Assembly (NCBI GenBank): GCA_963974595.1 | Contig: CAXBDA010000073.1 | Coordinates: 1-14,567, forward strand | DNA: 14,567 nucleotides | Source of the DNA: PZPK01 sp963974595 | GTDB lineage: Bacteria > Pseudomonadota > Gammaproteobacteria > Pseudomonadales > Oleiphilaceae | Reading direction: 5' to 3' | Shown here: in pieces, positions 6,317 to 13,986 of the stretch | Layout: the number at the start of each line of letters is the position of its first letter | Position numbering within the stretch: position 1 is the first letter of the stretch | The notes under the pieces: generated by a model | What the model saw: the letters and a program-made list of their open reading frames with translations, nothing else | Databases searched by the model: none | Told to the model about the DNA's origin: nothing | Position numbers and translations under genes: made by a program

Positions 6317-7174
6317 CTATAAACCTAGAGAACCTAACAAGTCATCGACTTCATCTTGATTAGTCCCTGAAAGCTGACCCGGCTTAAGGTTTTCATCCTG
6401 CGAAGATGCTGCATCAAACAACTCATTTAAAGACATCATGGTTAGCATGAATTTCTGATCAGTAATTTGATCAACAGAATACAAGTTCATACTTTCCACT
6501 AGCGCTGAGCCTATTGCATTTTTTACCTGCTCGATCTGTTGTTCTGACAGGCTTTCAGTTTCTGCTAGGACTTTTTTCTCAATATCCTCCATGACATCCA
6601 TTTGCTTTTCTTTCATCTCTTGGTAAGTGTTATTCACATGACTAAGCTCAGCACTGCAAGATAATACGACCTTTTTAATCTGAGAGGTTCTGGATTCAAC
6701 CCTGGCTTCTAGGTTTTGATTAAGGTCAAGTATTTCTTTTTCATTTAATTTACGTCGAGTAATATCTCGAATCATAACAGTGAAGATGATCTCATCATCG
6801 TGAAGAATTTTATTCGTCACCAAGGATAACCAGACTTCTTTTTGATCTACCATTGCTTGTATTTCGAAACGCCCTGTTTCCTGAGTGTATGAAGCCAAAA
6901 ACTCCATATACTCGATACCCTTTTGGCAGTTGTCATCCTCGACCATTAATTCCAGACCACCACGCGGCTGGACAATCTCAAATTCGGATTGTGGATAAAA
7001 TGCCAGTTCAGGAATAATTTCATCCAAAGTAGCACCTTCAACCTCCCCTTCTTGAAGCTTTAAAACATCACGGCAAGCGGGCGTTACTGTTTTAATTTTT
7101 CCATTCTTATTGGTACTTAAGAATACAAAGTCTGAAGAAACCAGCAGAATATCGATAAGGTCATTTTTAAGCAT
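6317..7174 (-). CDS. PAS-domain coiled-coil protein with a CheZ-like C-terminal CheY-binding tail
   Basis: Unnamed 285-residue cytosolic protein, no signal or membrane segment. Residues about 12-140 form a PAS sensor domain ending in the typical PAC close FTVMIRDITRRK. Residues 141-165 (LNQNLEARVESRTSQ) resemble the coiled linker that normally joins a PAS domain to a histidine kinase, but no kinase follows. Residues about 166-255 are strongly helical. A DQITDQKFMLTMM segment (235-247) loosely resembles the CheZ active-site helix DLTGQVIKRMM, with Q240 aligned to the catalytic Gln, but the catalytic Asp position is Gln236, with D235 one residue off. The tail QDEVDDLLGSLGL (273-285) matches the E. 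coli CheZ CheY-binding peptide QDQVDDLLDSLGF at ten of thirteen positions. I infer that it binds CheY or another receiver, perhaps as a PAS-controlled CheZ-like phosphatase. No Shine-Dalgarno is evident before the ATG. It lies 78 bp behind the DUF1415 gene. Confidence 0.75.
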   Translation of the reverse strand: MLKNDLIDILLVSSDFVFLSTNKNGKIKTVTPACRDVLKLQEGEVEGATLDEIIPELAFYPQSEFEIVQPRGGLELMVEDDNCQKGIEYMEFLASYTQETGRFEIQAMVDQKEVWLSLVTNKILHDDEIIFTVMIRDITRRKLNEKEILDLNQNLEARVESRTSQIKKVVLSCSAELSHVNNTYQEMKEKQMDVMEDIEKKVLAETESLSEQQIEQVKNAIGSALVESMNLYSVDQITDQKFMLTMMSLNELFDAASSQDENLKPGQLSGTNQDEVDDLLGSLGL

Positions 7175-7252
7175 GATTTATTTTCTGGATTAGAAGTTAA
7201 TAAAAGGAAAAGCGAATTAAATAAACATAGCAGGCTTTAAATGTTTTTCCAT

Positions 7253-7816
7253 TCAAAAACGATTTTGAAACAAATATGAAAAGAGCTTTGTGAATTCTGA
7301 TTCAGACAAGGATTTCAAGCGATTAATATTATTTTCAGGTATCGCATCAGGGTCAGGGTGGTTATCTAGCGCTGCTGAAACACTATCCTCCCGAATTAAA
7401 TGTATAATAGGGTACGGTGCCCTATTGGTAAAATTCTCAAGATCATCAATATGAGTATTGGTGAATTGATACCTTGGATGAAAGCTTGCGATTTGGAAGT
7501 AGCCTTCAAAACCTTCAAGAACTAACACTTCGTTTAACACAAACAGCAAGCTATTGAAGTCATTAAAGCAAGGGTAAGCCTTTGGCAATACGATAAGTGT
7601 CGTTTCTAAGGTTTCGACCGGTGTGTTTTCTAATCGAATCAACTCACGAAGCACGACCTCTAGAATTGCGTCTTCTTCGTTTACCTCCTCGCATACGATG
7701 CTAACCTGCTGAGACTCAAAAGGTTTTCTAGCAAAGGGACAAAGATTTAATCCGATTACTATATTTTGAACCCAACTAACAACATCAAGTTTATACGTGC
7801 TTTGAGCAGAACTCAT
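7253..7816 (-). CDS. DUF1415 family protein
   Basis: This is a 187-residue cytosolic protein of the uncharacterised DUF1415 family. The N-terminal segment VVSWVQNIVIGLNLCPFARKPF, with its Cys-Pro pair, is the family hallmark. Further on are LPKAYPCFNDF, GYFQIASFHPRYQF, and NRAPYPIIHLIRE, which also recur in these proteins; Cys, His and Asp residues are well placed for a metal or redox role but this is unproven. The start is placed at ATG 7816: AGGAG lies 9 nt upstream. An in-frame ATG at 7825 directly abuts that AGGAG with no spacing and is less likely. It follows mtnA on the same strand after a gap of about 47 bp, so the two are probably co-transcribed. Function is unknown. Confidence 0.85.
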   Translation of the reverse strand: MSSAQSTYKLDVVSWVQNIVIGLNLCPFARKPFESQQVSIVCEEVNEEDAILEVVLRELIRLENTPVETLETTLIVLPKAYPCFNDFNSLLFVLNEVLVLEGFEGYFQIASFHPRYQFTNTHIDDLENFTNRAPYPIIHLIREDSVSAALDNHPDPDAIPENNINRLKSLSESEFTKLFSYLFQNRF

Positions 7817-7825
7817 TACCTTCAT

Positions 7826-7830
7826 CTCCT
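7826..7830 (-). promoter_or_regulatory. Shine-Dalgarno AGGAG deciding the DUF1415 start
   Basis: AGGAG directly touches ATG 7825 but stands 9 nt from ATG 7816 (AGGAGATGAAGGTAATG). Ribosome spacing favours 7816, giving a protein beginning MSSAQS. Confidence 0.55.
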
Positions 7831-7863
7831 TGCTCTATAAATACGGATAACTGCAAAATGATA

Positions 7864-8934
7864 TCAGGATAAAACCCGCAGCATCTTTTGGCGGTTAGGG
7901 TGTTCAATAATACCTTTTTCGGTCACGATAACGTCGATCAAACCCGCAGGCGTCACATCAAATACCGGGTTTATGGCCTCTACGCCTTCGGGTGCAATTA
8001 GATGTTCTTTATAATGGGTTAATTCACTTCCTTCGCGCATTTCAATTTCTATTAAATCACCCGATTCAATAGATAAATCAATCGTGCTGCTTGGTGCAAC
8101 GACCATGACGTTAACATTATGATATTTCGCAGTAATAGCAAGCTGAAACGTACCAATTTTATTGGCGACATCTCCATTAGCAGCAATTCTATCTGCACCC
8201 ACAACAATCCACTTGATATTCTTATTGGACATTAACCACGCTGCAGCTGAATCAATGTTCAGGCAAACGGGAATGCCCTCGTATTGAAGTTCCCAAACAC
8301 TTAAGCGCGCCCCCTGAAGCCAAGGTCTTGTTTCATCGGCATAGACCTTGTCGATTATATTTTTTTCCCAAGCTAAGCGGGCAACGCCTAATGCGGTTCC
8401 ATAACCACCTGTAGCAAGACTTCCTGCATTACAATGTGTCATCATTGAAAAAGGCTTTTCAGTATTTTTTTGCATCAGTTCACACGCTAATTCAGCCATA
8501 TACTGATTATTAGTCACATCTTCTGCATGTATTCTTTCTGCAAGCGCTAGCAGCTCTCCGGGTAATGCTAAAGAAGAAATTTCAAAGTTATTCACTAGGC
8601 TAAGGGCTTGGTCTACCGCCCACGACAAGTTGACGGCTGTTGGTCTAGCCAATCGGAGTATTTCGAGGTCTTTTAACATCTCAGTCTGAAGGCGATGCCG
8701 GTCTTCAGAAACTATTTCCCCGACATAGCTATTGGCACATAAAACGGCAGCATAGGCTGCTGATATACCAATTGCCGGAGCACCACGGACAGTCATATTT
8801 TGAATTGCCAAAATTGCATCTTTTAAGGTTTGGCAAATAACATAAACCTCTTCAGCGGGTAATTTTCGTTGATCCAGCAATACTAATTGATCATTGCGCC
8901 ATTCAACAGCATGCACGTGACGCTGATTATTCAT
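7864..8934 (-). CDS. mtnA: S-methyl-5-thioribose-1-phosphate isomerase
   Basis: MtnA converts methylthioribose 1-phosphate to methylthioribulose 1-phosphate in salvage of methylthioadenosine to methionine. The 356-residue length is normal. Signature segments are NMTVRGAPAIGISAAYA (46-62), the catalytic-Cys segment THCNAGSLATGGYGTAL (C168), ADETRPWLQGARL (199-211), and VVGADRIAANGDVANKIGT with catalytic Asp248. The Cys-Asp distance of 80 residues equals that of the characterised Bacillus subtilis enzyme (C160/D240). These residues distinguish it from eIF2B-like regulatory relatives. AAGG lies 9 nt before the ATG. No other methionine-salvage genes (mtnB, mtnC, mtnD, mtnP) are in the window, so the rest of the pathway, if present, is elsewhere. 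thiD diverges upstream over a 155-bp gap with no SAM- or TPP-riboswitch recognisable. Confidence 0.96.
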   Translation of the reverse strand: MNNQRHVHAVEWRNDQLVLLDQRKLPAEEVYVICQTLKDAILAIQNMTVRGAPAIGISAAYAAVLCANSYVGEIVSEDRHRLQTEMLKDLEILRLARPTAVNLSWAVDQALSLVNNFEISSLALPGELLALAERIHAEDVTNNQYMAELACELMQKNTEKPFSMMTHCNAGSLATGGYGTALGVARLAWEKNIIDKVYADETRPWLQGARLSVWELQYEGIPVCLNIDSAAAWLMSNKNIKWIVVGADRIAANGDVANKIGTFQLAITAKYHNVNVMVVAPSSTIDLSIESGDLIEIEMREGSELTHYKEHLIAPEGVEAINPVFDVTPAGLIDVIVTEKGIIEHPNRQKMLRVLS

Positions 8935-9089
8935 ATTCTATAACCTTTATAATTCCTTGGATGACATTAGTTTCTTTGATGTTTTAATTATTTTTAGCAT
9001 TCCAATTGCTTTATGCCCTTAACGGCAGCAATTTTTTAACCAAATAGTGTAAAATAAACCCCCACTCAACACTAAATTTAAACGGCTAA

Positions 9090-9935
9090 ATGAATTATAA
9101 AAAAAACGTACTTACCATAGCTGGCTCCGACTCTTCTGGCGGTGCAGGCATACAAGCAGACATCAAAACATTTGAAGCCCTGAACGTCTATAGTGCATCG
9201 GTGATTACTAGCATTACTGCACAAAACACGCTCGGTGTTCATTCTGTTTTTGACCTGCCTGCAAAGTTAATTTCTGAACAACTAGATGCAGTTTTTTCAG
9301 ATATTAAGATTTCAGCGGTCAAAATTGGCATGCTCAAACAGCCTGATTATATAAACCTCATCAGTAAAAAGCTTAGTCACTTAGGGCTTATAAATATAGT
9401 TCTTGACCCGGTAATGGTGTCTACAAGTGGTCACTCGCTGATAGATGAAGGCGCGAAAGAAACATTAACAACTAAGCTGTTTCCTTTAACCGACCTAATT
9501 ACACCGAATATTCCTGAAGCCGCTACTTTATTAAAACGAGATGCATCTTGGCTTGAACAAAATTTACAGTTAGCCTGCCAGCAAATGCTTGAATCATTTA
9601 AGTTGAAAGCTGTACTGATAAAAGGTGGGCATATGCGAGGTAAGGAATGTATCGATACGCTAGCAACAAAAGATTCTGAAACACAACACATACAATTCAG
9701 AACGTTTACTTATAAAAAAATTGATACGGTTAATTCACATGGCACAGGCTGCTCACTTTCATCAGCTATTACTGCCTATCTTGCTCAAGGCCAGTCACTT
9801 GAACACGCCGTTGAACTGGCAGGTTATTTTTTACAAAAAGCGCTACAGGATTCTAACTTACAAGCAGTTGGAAAAGGCCATGGCCCGATTAACCACCGAA
9901 GTGGGTCAAGTACATATTTATTGAATGGCCAGTAA
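9090..9935 (+). CDS. thiD: Hydroxymethylpyrimidine/phosphomethylpyrimidine kinase
   Basis: ThiD phosphorylates hydroxymethylpyrimidine twice to the pyrophosphate used by ThiE in thiamine synthesis. The ribokinase-fold landmarks are present: TIAGSDSSGGAGIQADIKTF (9-28), KIGML (78-82), LDPVMVSTSGHSL (105-117), LITPNIPEAATLL (136-148), VLIKGGH (175-181), and the anion-hole/catalytic segment NSHGTGCSLSSAI with Cys221. At 281 residues it is slightly longer than the E. coli ThiD of about 266. There is no clear Shine-Dalgarno before the ATG, and no THI-box riboswitch upstream, although a TAAAAT at 9050-9055 could be a -10. It stands alone, without thiE or thiC next to it. Confidence 0.95.
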   Translation: MNYKKNVLTIAGSDSSGGAGIQADIKTFEALNVYSASVITSITAQNTLGVHSVFDLPAKLISEQLDAVFSDIKISAVKIGMLKQPDYINLISKKLSHLGLINIVLDPVMVSTSGHSLIDEGAKETLTTKLFPLTDLITPNIPEAATLLKRDASWLEQNLQLACQQMLESFKLKAVLIKGGHMRGKECIDTLATKDSETQHIQFRTFTYKKIDTVNSHGTGCSLSSAITAYLAQGQSLEHAVELAGYFLQKALQDSNLQAVGKGHGPINHRSGSSTYLLNGQ

Positions 9936-10082
9936 AAGTAGAAGGTCAGGTTTATTTTTAATCTTTTTAAATGTGCAGACTTTAAGTAATGTGAGCTTCT
10001 CATAATGTGAACAAGCGGGATACATTTTTTGCTCGTATATTTATACTTCCAGTATATCTAATTTATCTACTACTTCTAATTC

Positions 10083-10100
10083 AATGGATTTGAAACCATT
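10083..10100 (+). promoter_or_regulatory. Inverted repeat abutting the lipoprotein start codon
   Basis: AATGG (10083-10087) and CCATT (10096-10100) form a 5-bp stem around an 8-nt loop that ends exactly at the ATG 10101. The only GGA that could act as a ribosome site is within the left arm and start of the loop, so the hairpin could limit translation. The stem is short and may be chance. Confidence 0.25.
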
Positions 10101-11195
10101 ATGCTTCAACGCCTATCCTTTCTATTTATTGTTGTCATGCTAACCGCCTGTAATACAGCAAAACTAACTTTATCCAGCTCAGAATTAAGTGCACTAAAAG
10201 CTGAGGCTCAGCAATCTAAAAAGTCCACTACTGATTTACTCACGGAATATGATAGTAAGCTAGATACTTTGGGCTTAGATAGCTTAAGTTTTTATAGCCC
10301 TTTAAATATGGCGTCTTCAAAAGATAATGTGGCTTCCGCGAAGAAACTAATAGCCACTTCACAGAAAGCAAACGAAGCTCAAGCAAAGTATCATTTAATC
10401 TCAGCATTAAAAAATCTTGACCGGGCCTTTCGAAATAAAATGGCCGTTAAACTGCACCTTAAAAAAGCAGATACTCACTTTACAGAATTAAAAAAACTAA
10501 ATTCCCAACAGCTGATGCCTGATAAGTTCACGCAGGCCAAATCTGAATTTACTAATCTGATCACCTTAATTGAACTTGGTGATACCCAGAAAGCCATTGC
10601 TCTTGAAGAGAATTTAATAGAAATAATGCTAGAACTTGAAGTTAATACCTTAATTAAAATACACCTTAACGAGGCTTATACCTATATAGAGAAGTCACTT
10701 TCTTTAAACGCTGATGACTATGCGCCTAATTCTCTGCATGAAGCTAAACAGGCAGCACATGAAACAAAGAAATTTATTAAAGAAGCTTTTAGAGACAGGT
10801 ATGGCATATCAGAAAAATCTACGAAGACAAAATACCTAGCAAAAAAGCTATTCTATATTGCGCAAGAAGCTCACAAGGTTCACTCAAACTCTAATGAAGA
10901 AATAGAGAAGAAAATACTTAATGATTTTGCATTTATAGATAATATCAAAAGCACAATAAAGGTGAGTAATTCAACAATTAAAAGTTATCCGGTACAACAG
11001 GAAAGAACATTAAGTCTGTTAAAGTCTAAGCAGGTTGAGCAAGCGAAAAACCTTGAACTAGAAGAATGTAAACAACAAAAAGAAGTTCTAACCGGGAAAA
11101 TAAAGCAACTGGAACAGGAGGCCTTATATCATAATCGCACTATCATTAGCGAGGAAACCAATAAAGCTGTATTACCTGAACTATTCCTTCATTAG
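10101..11195 (+). CDS. Unrecognised helical lipoprotein with three spaced repeats
   Basis: Not assignable to a named protein. The 364-residue product has a 16-residue signal with lipobox LTAC and lipidation at Cys17; residue +2 is Asn, so retention signals do not point to the inner membrane. The rest is almost wholly alpha-helical and rich in Lys, Glu and Ala. Three related units recur about 70 residues apart: SFYSPLNMASSKDNVASAKKLI (P67), QLMPDKFTQAKSEFTNLITLI (P140) and DDYAPNSLHEAKQAAHETKKFI (P209). Each reads aromatic/Met-x-Pro, then a helix with a conserved Ala-Lys, similar in style to DUF4398 lipoproteins. Residues about 305-345 form a coiled coil (KQQKEVLTGKIKQLEQEA). In relatives of this style the coiled coil leads to an OmpA peptidoglycan-binding domain; none is present here. 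It stands alone between thiD and a convergent chemoreceptor gene. A periplasmic structural or envelope role is a guess. Confidence 0.7.
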   Translation: MLQRLSFLFIVVMLTACNTAKLTLSSSELSALKAEAQQSKKSTTDLLTEYDSKLDTLGLDSLSFYSPLNMASSKDNVASAKKLIATSQKANEAQAKYHLISALKNLDRAFRNKMAVKLHLKKADTHFTELKKLNSQQLMPDKFTQAKSEFTNLITLIELGDTQKAIALEENLIEIMLELEVNTLIKIHLNEAYTYIEKSLSLNADDYAPNSLHEAKQAAHETKKFIKEAFRDRYGISEKSTKTKYLAKKLFYIAQEAHKVHSNSNEEIEKKILNDFAFIDNIKSTIKVSNSTIKSYPVQQERTLSLLKSKQVEQAKNLELEECKQQKEVLTGKIKQLEQEALYHNRTIISEETNKAVLPELFLH

Positions 11196-11205
11196 AGATA
11201 TTCTG

Positions 11206-11231
11206 AGGCGGTTTTACTGAAGCAAAAGCCT
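11206..11231. terminator. Weak hairpin between convergent lipoprotein and chemoreceptor genes
   Basis: AGGC (11206-11209), a 2-nt bulge and TTTT pair with AAAA-GCCT (11224-11231) around an 8-nt loop. It sits in the 67-bp convergent gap where a shared terminator would be expected, but the stem is weak. Confidence 0.25.
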
Positions 11232-11262
11232 GATCGTTAATGCCTAGCGAACACAGCACAGA

Positions 11263-12786
11263 TTATACAATCATTTGTTTAACCATCTGTTCGAGTTCAT
11301 CCGCTAGGGTTTTAATTGTATTCGCATTTGTAGATACATGAGAAGAACTCAAGACAACCGCTTCGGTGCCACTTTTTATATTATGAAGACTTTGACTAAC
11401 AGCAGAACTTGTTTGGCTTTGCTCTTCAGCAGCGGATGCAACCATTAAATTACTGTTTTTTATACTTTCTGTCAGCACCCTAATTTCTGAAAATAGTGTA
11501 ACCACTTTCTCTGCCCCTTCAACGCTGTCGTTCGCACTAATTAGGCCTTTATTCATTACTTTAATAACATCTTCGGTCACCATTCTTATATCTTTAACCA
11601 AGACTTGAATCTTCTCGCTAGAATCGTGAGCATTTTGTGCGAGCGTTCTTACTTCGTCAGCAACGACAGCAAAGCCACGTCCAGACTCTCCAGCTCTAGC
11701 GGCTTCAATAGCCGCGTTTAATGCCAGTAGGTTCGTTTGTTCTGATATTGTTTGAATTTCATGTGTCGAGCTGTCGATTCTGGTCGTACTTTCTTGAAGT
11801 TGCTCAAGCAAACCGGAAGCTTGTTTTATCTCATGGCTCAAAGTATTAATAACCTGTTTGGTATGCTGAACCTCAATCTCTCCAGAAGCCGTCCTTTCTG
11901 CTGAAGAAGACGTTTCTTCTTGCATATCTGATGCATTTCTAGCCACTTCCTGGGCAACCTGAGTCATTTGCTCAATAGCTAAAAAGATAGTCGAGGTTTC
12001 ACTTTGTTGCTCGGTCATATCCAGCTCGGTTTGTTTTGCATTACCTGTCAGATCCTGTGCAGAGCGATGTAGAGCGAAAGCGGCTTCTGACATTTTCTTT
12101 ATGGTGGTTTGATATTTTGCCTGCATACCATTAAAGGCCTTTGCCATTTCACCCACTTCATCCTGACAGTCTATTCTTACCCTAGCAGTCAGATCACCAT
12201 GCTCACGAACATGTAAAATGACAGTCTTTAATCCATTGATATGTTTCTCAAAGAAGCTAATGAGAATTTGTGAACAGAGCAGTTGAAACAACATCAAAAC
12301 ACTTACAGCAAACGCAAAAGCGGGTGTTTGGGCAAATAGGAGAGTCATGAATGAGGGCGTTTGCTGAACACGCAAAATAATCCGGCCAGGTTCAAGTTTA
12401 ATCTTATTCAAAACAAGCGTCGGCGTTAAAGTTAGAAGCCCCTTATTAATAATAAGCGTTGATGTTGTTTGTTTAACAAAACTTTCAATAATCTTTTTAT
12501 CAACAATGCCAGATACTTTACTGCCAAACGTAAAACTCCCCTGCTTTGAAAGAATTAAATAAGGGCTGGCTTGAATAAGCTTAAGTTGTATTGATTCATC
12601 TAATTTAGAGCTAGATAGCTGAATCGATGTTAAAATATCGTCACTGGCTGACTGTTTTTCTTCAACCATATACAGGTAGTTTATCCAAATAGACGCTAAC
12701 ACCAATATACAAATAATCGTAAAGGAGACGCCATTAAGTAACCAGAATTTGTACTTTAAACGGAAATTTAATAATAAACTTAGCAT
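11263..12786 (-). CDS. Methyl-accepting chemotaxis protein
   Basis: This is a 507-residue inner-membrane chemoreceptor that would control CheA through CheW. Transmembrane helix 1 spans about 17-39 and helix 2 about 153-178. Between them is a periplasmic sensor region of only about 110 residues, small and not assignable to a known ligand-binding fold. A HAMP domain (about 180-232, including GDLTARVRIDCQDEVGEMAKAFN) leads into the long signalling coiled coil. The hairpin tip is fully conserved: ISEQTNLLALNAAIEAARAGE, then GRGFAVVADEVRTLA (about 347-383). The chain ends QMVKQMIV, so there is no NWETF-type CheR/CheB tether. GAG-TGG lies a few bases before the ATG. No che genes adjoin it; the CheZ-tailed PAS gene is about 4 kb away on the same strand. 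Confidence 0.95.
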   Translation of the reverse strand: MLSLLLNFRLKYKFWLLNGVSFTIICILVLASIWINYLYMVEEKQSASDDILTSIQLSSSKLDESIQLKLIQASPYLILSKQGSFTFGSKVSGIVDKKIIESFVKQTTSTLIINKGLLTLTPTLVLNKIKLEPGRIILRVQQTPSFMTLLFAQTPAFAFAVSVLMLFQLLCSQILISFFEKHINGLKTVILHVREHGDLTARVRIDCQDEVGEMAKAFNGMQAKYQTTIKKMSEAAFALHRSAQDLTGNAKQTELDMTEQQSETSTIFLAIEQMTQVAQEVARNASDMQEETSSSAERTASGEIEVQHTKQVINTLSHEIKQASGLLEQLQESTTRIDSSTHEIQTISEQTNLLALNAAIEAARAGESGRGFAVVADEVRTLAQNAHDSSEKIQVLVKDIRMVTEDVIKVMNKGLISANDSVEGAEKVVTLFSEIRVLTESIKNSNLMVASAAEEQSQTSSAVSQSLHNIKSGTEAVVLSSSHVSTNANTIKTLADELEQMVKQMIV

Positions 12787-12830
12787 GTTACCACTCAGAA
12801 GCTGTATTGATTGGACTAATTAAATCAGAG

Positions 12831-12845
12831 TATGCATTTTGCATA
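12831..12845. repeat. 5-5-5 inverted repeat in the chemoreceptor leader
   Basis: TATGC (12831-12835) and GCATA (12841-12845) flank a 5-nt spacer just downstream of the candidate chemoreceptor promoter start. It could form a small leader hairpin. Confidence 0.25.
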
Positions 12846-12854
12846 TAGCTTGCA

Positions 12855-12883
12855 AGTATAGCATTTGTAATAGAATTTGTTTA
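12855..12883 (-). promoter_or_regulatory. Candidate extended -10 promoter of the chemoreceptor gene
   Basis: On the minus strand TGC-TATACT (-10 at 12860-12855) is a good extended -10 element. TAAACA (12883-12878) stands 17 bp upstream as a four-of-six -35. The start would be about 60 nt before the ATG. I see no sigma28-type (flagellar) promoter in the region. Confidence 0.4.
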
Positions 12884-12953
12884 TCAACGGTATTCTGGGC
12901 TATATCAAAGTAGCTTTTAGTTATCAGCTTATTTGAACTCTATAGAAACCTTT

Positions 12954-12964
12954 GTCATGATGAC
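12954..12964. repeat. GTCAT-G-ATGAC palindrome upstream of the glucosaminidase gene
   Basis: A perfect 5-1-5 inverted repeat 45 bp before the ATG at 13010, in the divergent gap with the chemoreceptor gene. It could be an operator; nothing else supports this. I see no good sigma70 promoter for the rightward gene. Confidence 0.2.
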
Positions 12965-13009
12965 TGCATATCAAAATACATTCTTAGGTGGTTTGCCACT
13001 GGATCTTAC

Positions 13010-13810
13010 ATGAAAATAAGAGATAAAGATTTTAGTATTGGAATGACCAGCATTATTTTGTCGTGGTTAATTTTTTCATTATTAATATCAGAAGACAGCC
13101 TCCCCAGCTTAAACCCAAACAGTCAGGATGATATTCAAAGCCTGCCAAATTTTTCAAGTTTCAAGAACACTCAAAAGAAAAAAGATGCCTTTTTTAACTT
13201 TTTATATCCAATTGCTATCGAGGAGAATTTATTTTTGTTGGATATTCGAAATCAATTAGGGGTTTTAAAAAATAAAACAGCATTAGAGGTTCAAGAAATT
13301 AATTGGCTAATGCAACTTAAATCAGACTATTTTATTGAGTCTGAAGATACCGTTGAGTCTATTGATCAACTTTTGAAACGAGTGGATGTTATTCCGCCTT
13401 CGCTCATCTTAGCCCAAGCCGCTATTGAGTCTGGTTGGGGAACCAGTCGTTTTGCAAAAAAAGCAAATAATCTCTTTGGCCACTGGTGTTTTTCTAAAGG
13501 CTGCGGTTTAGTCCCGAGTAGTCGCGATAATGGCAAAGCGCACGAAGTTGCTAAGTTTGATAGTGTCAATGAATCAATCAGATCTTATTTAAAAAATCTG
13601 AATTCTTTTCATCGCTATCAACAGTTTCGGTTATTACGCAGCCAGTCAAACATTAAAGAAGCAGGAGACGGTGTATTAAAGCTTATTCCAGGACTTAAAG
13701 CCTATTCCGAACAAGGCGAGATTTACATTAAGAAAGTCCAGAATTTGATCAAACATAACAAACTTCAAAAGTTTGACCGACGGTTCGTCGAACAATTAAA
13801 CAAAAAGTAG
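13010..13810 (+). CDS. bax: Bax-type glucosaminidase-domain protein
   Basis: This is a predicted cell-wall hydrolase cutting the glycan strands of peptidoglycan, related to E. coli Bax. Residues about 8-26 are a hydrophobic signal anchor (IGMTSIILSWLIFSLLIS), followed by a linker, so the protein should face the periplasm. KKKDAFFNFLYPIAIEEN (56-73) corresponds to the conserved Bax pre-domain helix. The glucosaminidase domain (about 120-240) contains LLKRVDVIPPSLILAQAAIESGWGTSRFAKKANNLFGHWCF with the catalytic Glu140, a Cys pair (C160 and C165), then HEVAKFDSVNESIRSYLKNLN and FHRYQQFRLLRSQ. Length 266 agrees with Bax proteins of about 270. GGAT lies 7 nt before the ATG. It diverges from the chemoreceptor gene and precedes a MipA-type gene on the same strand, which suits a cell-wall theme but is not proof. 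Confidence 0.88.
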   Translation: MKIRDKDFSIGMTSIILSWLIFSLLISEDSLPSLNPNSQDDIQSLPNFSSFKNTQKKKDAFFNFLYPIAIEENLFLLDIRNQLGVLKNKTALEVQEINWLMQLKSDYFIESEDTVESIDQLLKRVDVIPPSLILAQAAIESGWGTSRFAKKANNLFGHWCFSKGCGLVPSSRDNGKAHEVAKFDSVNESIRSYLKNLNSFHRYQQFRLLRSQSNIKEAGDGVLKLIPGLKAYSEQGEIYIKKVQNLIKHNKLQKFDRRFVEQLNKK

Positions 13811-13986
13811 CAGTATTTATTCACTTCTAAACTCATCTTGTTATGTAGCTCTCAACCCGAGCAAAGAAAACAAGCTAAAATAGTTTAAAATGATCAATGC
13901 ATCTTATTGAATACATTAATTAAACCATGCGCTTTACTAAAGACTAGTGAAACAATAAACGCATAACAAAGGGATATCATTTAATA

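Noticed and set aside
7243..7260. GTTTTT/AAAAAC inverted repeat at the end of the DUF1415 gene as a terminator.
   Set aside because: The stem is almost entirely A-T and includes codons before the stop; it would be too weak and has no proper tail.
8935..9089. A possible TPP or SAM riboswitch in the mtnA/thiD divergent gap.
   Set aside because: No THI-box core (CUGAGA) or SAM-type conserved elements are visible, and the gap is short and AT-rich.
10029..10058. TTGCTC and TATATC with an 18-bp spacer as a promoter for the repeat lipoprotein.
   Set aside because: The -35 matches only three positions and the region is so AT-rich that such pairs are expected by chance.
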